Below, one piece after another: positions 57,715 through 64,000 of a DNA stretch of 64,000 nt. Below the pieces are notes generated by a model. The model made no database searches. It saw only the letters and a program-made list of their open reading frames with translations, and was not told the origin of the DNA. Source of the stretch: Rhipicephalus microplus (Eukaryota > Arthropoda > Arachnida > Ixodida > Ixodidae); contig NC_134710.1 in the NCBI RefSeq assembly GCF_043290135.1, positions 463,179,376 to 463,243,375 on the forward strand. The letters run 5' to 3'. The position numbers were made by a program, and so were the translations under genes. Numbering within the stretch: position 1 is the first letter of the stretch; each line of letters opens with the position of its first letter.

Positions 57715-58590
57715 TGCAGTTATTGTTTTGTGCATTACATTGTGCACATTGTGAGGAAGTGGACGTGTGTAAGGCTAATTTATGTCAGATCACTCACTAA
57801 ACGCCTCAGGAATCTTCATATGTATTTCCTGCACACTTGTGATAAAATATTGTGTTCACAAGAAACTGCACACGTGACAGAAAGCATGTTTGTGCTATTC
57901 TTAGTGTTTCTCAAAATGTTTTTTTATGAATTCAGTTATGTTGCAGCAAAAAAAAAACTGTATTCTGCATGAAATCAAGCAACTGGATTGGCATATCAAA
58001 TAGTTCTAAGAATACTTACGTGCATTGCACGATGACAATTTAGTGGCACAGAATGTGTATGGAGTATTATTTTGAGATACCATGCACTCCATAATCAAAT
58101 TCTTGAGAAGGTCAAAATTAGTTATTGCATTTGCAAAAAAACTTTGAAGCAGGCGAACCGTTGCACTTCTACTAGCTGAGTTAGTCTCGAATGATCTATC
58201 ACAATGAAAAGTGATAAACTTTGGCACTTGTGTATTGCAGATAGGGACGTTCTGCACAGCTGCAGTTGAGATTTCTAGCGTCAAATGATTAAAGACTTTA
58301 AACGTTATGAAGGTACAAGGAGGACGGTGCGAAGAATTAAAAAAAAAATGTACAGTGACTTGAAACGTGCGGGAACTTGAACAGCTATATGCGATTAATA
58401 GCAAACTTGTAAAACCTACGCAAATGTAAGAGCTGTAAGACCTCTAAGAGCTTACGCAAGCTAATCCTTCCACAGGACGTTGGCTTTCAACTAGAAAAAG
58501 CTTAGAGGAAAAGAATTCGCGAAGCAGGTGCATCTGTTGAGGACAAGTCTGGACCAGATGTTAGGAAGAGTCTCAGAATAGTGTGTATTT
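57715..58590. other. No exon confidently recognised
   Basis: A 132-codon minus-strand frame (58006-58404) ends next to a strong GTAAGT donor (58014-58019 on plus) and could be another exon of the P-like gene. Its reading frame does not join in phase to the exon at 57656, and I see no family motif in it. Confidence 0.35.
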
Positions 58591-58594
58591 ATAT

Positions 58595-58740
58595 TGATAC
58601 GGTATGAGCCGGGCCACGTTTTGGGAACAAAGGTAGATGAAGAGAAAGTTACTTGGTTCGGCTTATGTTCGCCATCATCGCCGATCGTCGCCTGATCTCT
58701 CCTGTAAATAAGCATAGTTCAACTCAATCTAACCGTACCA
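58595..58740 (+). repeat. 5' LTR
   Basis: TGATACGG...CGTACCA. About 11 differences by eye from the 3' LTR over 146 positions. It has AATAAG where the 3' copy has AATAAA. A typical TGG primer-binding site does not begin directly after it. Confidence 0.9.
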
Positions 58741-58844
58741 GTTTTATGGGAAAGGTGCTAGGTACCTAATTAAGCAACACGGTTCTGCAACAATCTGAGC
58801 TACGCCGAAGCCGCCGCATTGCTGGACTACCCCCATTACCGCTT

Positions 58845-60131
58845 GTGGTCGAGATGTTTCACGGTGAAGACGAAACCCTGAACCCCGCAGCTGACGGCAC
58901 TGCACCACCAGTTCCAGTGACACGTTTACTACCGACCTCAGCCGCGGCTGGTCTTTGGCAGCGTCAGCATCTGATAGAGCCCCGTCCTTTCAGGGGCAAA
59001 TCTGGCGAGGACGTGGATGAGTGGATCAAACATTACAAGTGGGTGAGCAACTACTACTCTTGGGACGCGGCAACTCAGTTGACTAACGTCGTGTTCTTCT
59101 TGAGAGACACGGTGCTCACATGGTATGAGAACCAGGAGGATGCCCTGGCAACATGGGAACGCTTCGTGTCCAAAATCAAGGAGTGTTTCGGGGACACCGT
59201 GGCAAAGAAGAAGCAAGCCCAACAAACGCTGCTGCAAAGAGCCCAGGTTTCAGGCGAAACGTGCACGATGTACATCGAGGTGATCCTGAAACTATGCAAG
59301 ACCGCAAACTCTTGCATGTCCGAGGAGGACAAAGCCGGATACCTGTTGAAGGGCATCGCAGAGGATGTTTATCACTTTTTTATCGGCAAAGACAGCATTG
59401 GTACAGTAGCCGATGTCATACGGCACTGTCGCACGTTTGAGACGCTGAAGATGAGGCGCATCGCTCCTAAATATGGTCGATTACCTAATGTCACCACGGT
59501 AGTGAGCGTTGACAACTACGCACCTTCTGATCTTGCGTCTACAATACGCGAGATCGTGCGTGAAGAACTCAGTCGATACACTCGCGTGACGCCTTGCGAA
59601 GCTACACCCTTGCCGGTTCCAGACCAGCATCAGCATCCTGTTTCCATTGCTGCAGCAGGCATCGAGGAGTATGACTACGTTTCTGGCACACCACCGAGGC
59701 CGCAGCGCAGTCACTACCAAGACACCAGGCACCAGCGCCGCTTCAGTTACCCTCGACAGCTGGCCGCCGACTATCAGAACCCGAACGAATACGCACCTAT
59801 GTCACCACGCCATCGTGATGTTTTCTAAAATGCATATCGTCAACTTTATGTGTGCTACAGCTGTGGTGCTCCAGGACACATAGCTCCGTTCTGCCGTCGG
59901 CCGAGAGAGATGACATCGAGATACGAGCCACTGTCAAGGCTTCCTCGCGGTGGCGACAATTATTGTGACAATCCTCGGTGGTCCACGTATCCCGATAGCC
60001 CCCTGCGACAAGAGAGCCGGCGTGGAACCTCCCTCGCTTCTGACCGTAGCTTGACACCTCCGCCTGGCCGAACGCATCACTCTCCTTCACCTCTACGGAG
60101 GCGGTCGCCACCACCACCACCGGGAAACTAG
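58845..60131 (+). pseudogene. Gypsy gag (capsid and zinc knuckle)
   Basis: The frame opens at 58845 (alternative start; MVEMFHGEDETL). It has a capsid-like region around residues 60-200 (FRGKSGEDVDEWI, TWYENQEDALATWERF, AGYLLKGIAEDVYHFF), an Arg/Pro-rich linker, and then an in-frame TAA at 59826-59828. Beyond the stop the same frame continues into a CCHC zinc knuckle, CYSCGAPGHIAPFC (59853-59894), and a Pro/Arg/Ser-rich tail ending at 60131. Gag packages the element RNA in cytoplasmic particles. Apart from the single stop the frame is intact, so it is only lightly damaged. Confidence 0.88.
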
Positions 60132-60178
60132 CCGTTGCGGCCCATGGAGGTGAGGTCGCACAAGAGGATTCACCTCAT

Positions 60179-63100
60179 ATGTCTCCGCCAGTTACGATGG
60201 ACAACAACAGGATATGTGTGTCAATAAACGGATTGTGTGCAACGGCTTTAGTTGATAGTGGTGCCACAGTTTCTGTCCTGAGCAATTCATTTCAAGATAG
60301 CTTAGGCCGCAAAGTTATGTTTTCCTATCAGGATTTTGGTAGATTTCGTGGCGTGGGCGGGGACCTACTTCAACCCATAGGAGTATGTGCCGTCAACGTG
60401 TTGTTGGCGGGAAAAACGTTCCCAACTTAGTTCCTGATTCTGAAACAGTGCACACATTATGTTATTCTCGGCATTGACTTCCTCCAAGAGCGTGGCGCTT
60501 TCGTCGACTGCGGTACGGGTGAAGTTTCTGTTAGCGGTGGTGATGCCCTTCCCACCTTAGTTGAGCAGCAGCTGCCTCCGGAAGACTTACTGATTGTTTC
60601 CAAAGAGCTGACATAACCACCTTGGTCTATGAGTTAAGTAGCCGTATCTACTCCAATAGCTGCAGTATCTGTCTTTGATGCCATCGTTCAACCTCTCATG
60701 GTTCAGTGTGCAAAGAAAGATGTAATAGTGCCTCATTCGATTATTTCAACTACTAGTGGCTGCGCGTTTTTGTGGGCACTTAAGCACTTAATTCTTCGTC
60801 CGCGCCGATTATCCTTCCTCGAGGAGTGAAGCTCGCACTGTTCCATGTTGTCACGGAAAGTTCTATTGTTGCCATTAACAACGAGGAAAGTGAGAAACGC
60901 GTGGGCACCTCTAAACGGAGTACCTTCTCTGAGTCCCACATTTTGAGCATGGTTAGCAAGACGCTATGGTCACATGAACAACAACAATTGGTCCAACAAT
61001 TACAACGACATGGGTTAGTGTTCGACTTCGGCGAAAAGGGTAAGCGACTGTCTTTACCATGCTCTCGACCTCAGCATGTCGTCGACACAGACTTTGCTCA
61101 TCCGGTTTGGCAAAAGCCTTACAGGGTGTCGTCATCCAAGCGGAAAGTTATAGCTGAACAAGTTCAGGACATCTTGCCGAAGGGCGTTATTGAAGAGTCG
61201 TGCAGCCCGTGGGCAGCACCTGTAATATTGGTTCGCAAGAAAGACGGTTCCTGGAAGTTTTGTGTTGATTACAGACGATTGAATGCTTTGACTAAAAAGG
61301 ATGTATATGCGCTCCCTCGGATCGACGACACCATTGACTGTCTAAATTCTGCTTCATACTTTTCTTCACTCGATCTGCGATCATGATATTGGCAGATCCC
61401 CATAAACCGTGCTGACAAAGAGAAAACGGCATTTGTGACACCGGATGGACTATAACAGCTCAATGTGATGCCATTTGGGTTACGCAATGCCCCCACAACT
61501 TTTGAAAGATTTATGGACTCGATTCTTCACTATCTATCTATCTGGACGACGTTGTCATTTTTGGCCGCACATTCGAAGAACATAACGTTCGTTTGGGCCT
61601 GGTTCTGGACTGTGTGGGAAAGACTGGCTTGGTCTTGAACTCCAAGAAGTGTCGGTTTGGTGAACAGCAGGCCTTGATCCTTGGCCATTTGGTAGACAAA
61701 GATGGGGTCAGGCCTGACCCCCGGGAAATTGAAGCGGTCAGCGCCTTTAAGCCATTTACGTTTGTAAAAGAACTTCGCAGCTTTCTCGGGTTATGTTCTT
61801 ATTTTCGACGCTTTGTGCCTAAATTTGCGGACATCGTGTACCCATTGACCAGCCTCTTGCGAAAAGACAGTGCATTCGAATGGACATCTGAATGTGACGC
61901 TGCGTTCTGTCAACTCAAATTCCTGCTGACATCAGAGTTAATTATCCGTCTTTTTGACCCATCTGCTCCTACGGAAGTTCACAGCGACGCAATTGGTAAT
62001 GGCATCGGAGGCGTTCTTGTTCAGCGTCATAATGACAGATCACATGTCGTTGCCTATGCAAGTCGTTCCCTCAGCAAGGCTGAAAAAAATTACAGTTTGA
62101 CCGATTAAGAATGCTTGGCAGCCGTATTTGCTTTCAGAAGCTTCGTTGTTACCTGTATGGGCGTCCTTTCACGATTCTAATAGACCATCATTCCCTATGC
62201 TGGCTCCTTACTCTCCGAGACCCTTCTGGATGCCTTGCACGCTGAGCTCTACGCCTCCAGGAATTTGACTTTAATGTTGCATACAAAAGTGGACATGACG
62301 CCGATTATCTTTCTGGCCTTCCATTGTCTACGACTGAAGACAATACAGACACGTTCGACGTCTGCTTTGCAAATGTTTCACGCGCGTTCCCTGATGTCAC
62401 CACGTTCCAGCGGCAGCAACGCAATGACTTGACTTTAGACTCTTCATTCGCCACTGTCAGAAGCCCCAAGGGCAGTGGTCGCTTTTGTCTTCGCGATGGA
62501 CTGTTGTACAAAGTGAATCTCTCGGCAAATGGTGCACGGTATTTGCTAGTGGTTCCCCAAAGCTTGCGGTACGACGGCCTCCATTTCATGCATGATGACC
62601 CGACGTCTGCCCATCTTGGATTCATCCGATCTTTGCATCGAACTCAAGAGCGCTTCTACTGGCCTGAAATTCGACAATGTGCAAAGCAATACGTCTCCAG
62701 TTGCGACAAATACCAGCGCCACAAACGTCCTACAAGCAGTCCGCATGGCCTCCTTCATGCTATAACGCCGCCCACACCTTTCGAACAAGTTGGTAACGAC
62801 CTGCTAGGACCATTTCCGCGGTCTTGCAACAAGAACCGCTGGATCATAGTCTGCGTCGATCACCTTACCAGATATGCGGAAACTGCTGCGATACCATCTT
62901 CAACAGCGGATTCCGTCGCCTCTTTTCTGTTACGATCCATCGTTCTTCGCCATGGTCCACCTCGTGTCATCATCAGTGATCGCTGTCACCAGTTCGTCGC
63001 CGATACTGTAGAGGAATGGCTTCCTTCGTCTCTGCACTTCGCAGTTTCGCCATTCAACGCCATATCATCCCCAGACAAATGACCTTGTGGAACGCAAAAA

Positions 63101-63443
63101 CCGCACGCCTACTAATATGCTGGTTATGTATGTATCCTCAAATCACAGGAAATGGGATGACATTTTGCCATTCATCACCTACGCTTATAATACAGCGAAG
63201 CACGAAACCACGGACTTCATTCCGTTCTACCTAATCTACGCTCGACCATCGCGCAGCTGCCTTGACACAATACTTCCATTCGAGCTCCATACGGAATATT
63301 CAGTTGCTCAAACGCTGTGCCGAGCTGAAGAAGCCCACCAAATTGCCCCTAATTGCACACTGGCATCGCAAGATCGCTCCGAGGAGACATATGATCAACG
63401 CCACCACACCGTTTCATTCGAAAAAGGAAACCTCGTGTGGTAG
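60179..63443 (+). pseudogene. Gypsy pol: protease, RT, RNase H, integrase
   Basis: Protease: ALVDSGATVSVLS (60251 region), stop at 60428, then VILGIDFLQERGA. Pol then changes frame. RT (from 60826): [34 protein letters not shown], a TGA at 61384, MPFGLRNAPTTFERF and an active-site YLDD (61539-61550) reached by a further frame change. RNase H: VHSDAIGNGIGGVLVQ, with a stop at 62106. Integrase (62324 onward): a zinc-binding HHCC region whose last Cys is replaced by Tyr (CDKYQ), the first Asp in VGNDLLGPFP, the second in ISDRCHQF, a frame change, then VERKNRT with the Glu. Catalytic boxes are mostly present, but at least three frame breaks and four stops make it inactive. Confidence 0.9.
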
Positions 63444-63533
63444 TGAACCGCTCAGCGGAAACGTGGCTAAACGTGGCGGAAACGTGTGGTTGTGAACCGC
63501 TCAGCGGAAACGTGGCTAAACGTGGAAACGTGG
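63443..63533. repeat. 49-bp direct repeat near the 3' LTR
   Basis: GTGAACCGCTCAGCGGAAAC followed by GTGGCTAAACGTGG occurs at 63443 and again at 63492, just after the end of pol. CAGCGG/ACGTGG words repeat inside. A short GGGAAA purine stretch before 63690 is a weak polypurine-tract candidate. Confidence 0.75.
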
Positions 63534-63689
63534 CTGAGTGACTTGACTTACGTGGCGGCACGCTTGACGTCAGCTGGTCGTCGGTCAAGCCAAACACAGT
63601 TGGCGCATGTAGCTCGTCTCAAGCAGTTCCATCGCACACTACGCCAATGATTCAGCTCGCCCAGCGGGCTTCGCCTGTGAACCGGGAAA

Positions 63690-63835
63690 TGATATGGTAT
63701 GAACCGGGCCATGTTTTGGGAACAAAGGTAGAGGAAGAGGAAGTTACTTGGTTTGGCCTATGTTCGCCATCATCGCCGATCGCCGCCTGATCTCTCCTGT
63801 AAATAAACATAGTTAAACTCAATCTAACCGTAACA
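63690..63835 (+). repeat. 3' LTR
   Basis: TGATATGG...CGTAACA. Contains AATAAA (63803 region), a polyadenylation signal. See the 5' LTR for comparison. Confidence 0.9.
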
Positions 63836-64000
63836 ATATTTTTCTGCAAACCCGACCACGTGGCACTACTGAAACAGAAGCAGAATTTAAACACTGCTAA
63901 CCTATTGAGGAAATATGAGAAAAATGGACTTAATATAGTGTAGAAAAAACAACAGTTGCAATACACACACAGCACTTCAGTAAGAAAAAGAGCACGTAGC

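Larger units (their letters stand above)
58595..63835 (+). mobile_element. Ty3/gypsy LTR retrotransposon, degenerate
   Basis: Two 146-bp LTRs (58595-58740 and 63690-63835) flank gag, protease, RT, RNase H and integrase in gypsy order. Both LTRs start TGATA and end CA, and the 4-base word ATAT lies outside both (58591-58594, 63836-63839), a target-site duplication. No envelope gene was seen. The order of domains and the single integrase after RNase H place it in Ty3/gypsy. Confidence 0.93.

Noticed and set aside
58006..58404. Additional exon of the P-like transposase
   Set aside because: Good GTAAGT donor but the reading frame does not join in phase to the next exon and no motif is present.
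1..64000. CRISPR array, prophage, operon or bacterial defence system
   Set aside because: Sequence is typical of an arthropod genome rich in retrotransposons; no such features were seen.

Overview
The window looks like genomic DNA of a hard tick (Ixodidae). The strongest marker is a dispersed tRNA-derived SINE of the Ruka type, present in at least nine full or partial copies on both strands, several with clear target-site duplications. No bacterial gene organisation, operon, rRNA gene, functional tRNA gene or CRISPR array is visible. Gene density is very low, and nearly everything recognisable is a transposable element, mostly decayed by stop codons, frameshifts and nested insertions.

Layout. 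1-11 kb: SINEs (41-274, 3291-3468, 7232-7470), a second SINE family (6113-6318) and the 3' end of an RTE-like LINE (2473-3085) in otherwise blank DNA. 11.3-14 kb: a degenerate tandem repeat and a minus-strand I/Jockey-like LINE. 14.3-16.1 kb: a full-length Harbinger-type (HARBI1-like) transposase pseudogene with two introns and five nonsense codons but no frameshift. 16.8-17.5 kb: an unclassified repeat holding two tandem arrays and a possible core promoter. 20.8-22.9 kb: a Myb/SANT-like fragment next to a 1.69-kb inverted-repeat element flanked by TA. 23.2-28.4 kb: a SINE/LINE junction, a foldback sequence and a CR1-like LINE whose ORF1 begins with a viral-type 2A motif; its reverse transcriptase is split by a SINE with a perfect 15-bp target duplication. 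29.5-34 kb: a small MITE, a tRNA-Gly-like SINE, an inverted-repeat element and a minus-strand LINE. 38-42 kb: a SINE and a plus-strand I-like LINE with RT and RNase H. 42.9-44.2 kb: a THAP zinc-finger ORF inside inverted repeats. 51.4-55.9 kb: nested segmental duplications around a 54-bp minisatellite. 56.1-57.7 kb: two open, correctly spliceable minus-strand exons of a P-element/THAP9-like transposase. 58.6-63.8 kb: a nearly complete but broken Ty3/gypsy element with two 146-bp LTRs and an ATAT target duplication.

The elements do not form a pathway; the window records successive insertions. The least decayed coding regions are the P-like transposase exons and the THAP ORF, so these are the best candidates for recently active or host-retained genes. 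I found no convincing new defence or metabolic system. All calls come from reading sequence and translations by eye; family names rest on motif recognition and no database search was run.
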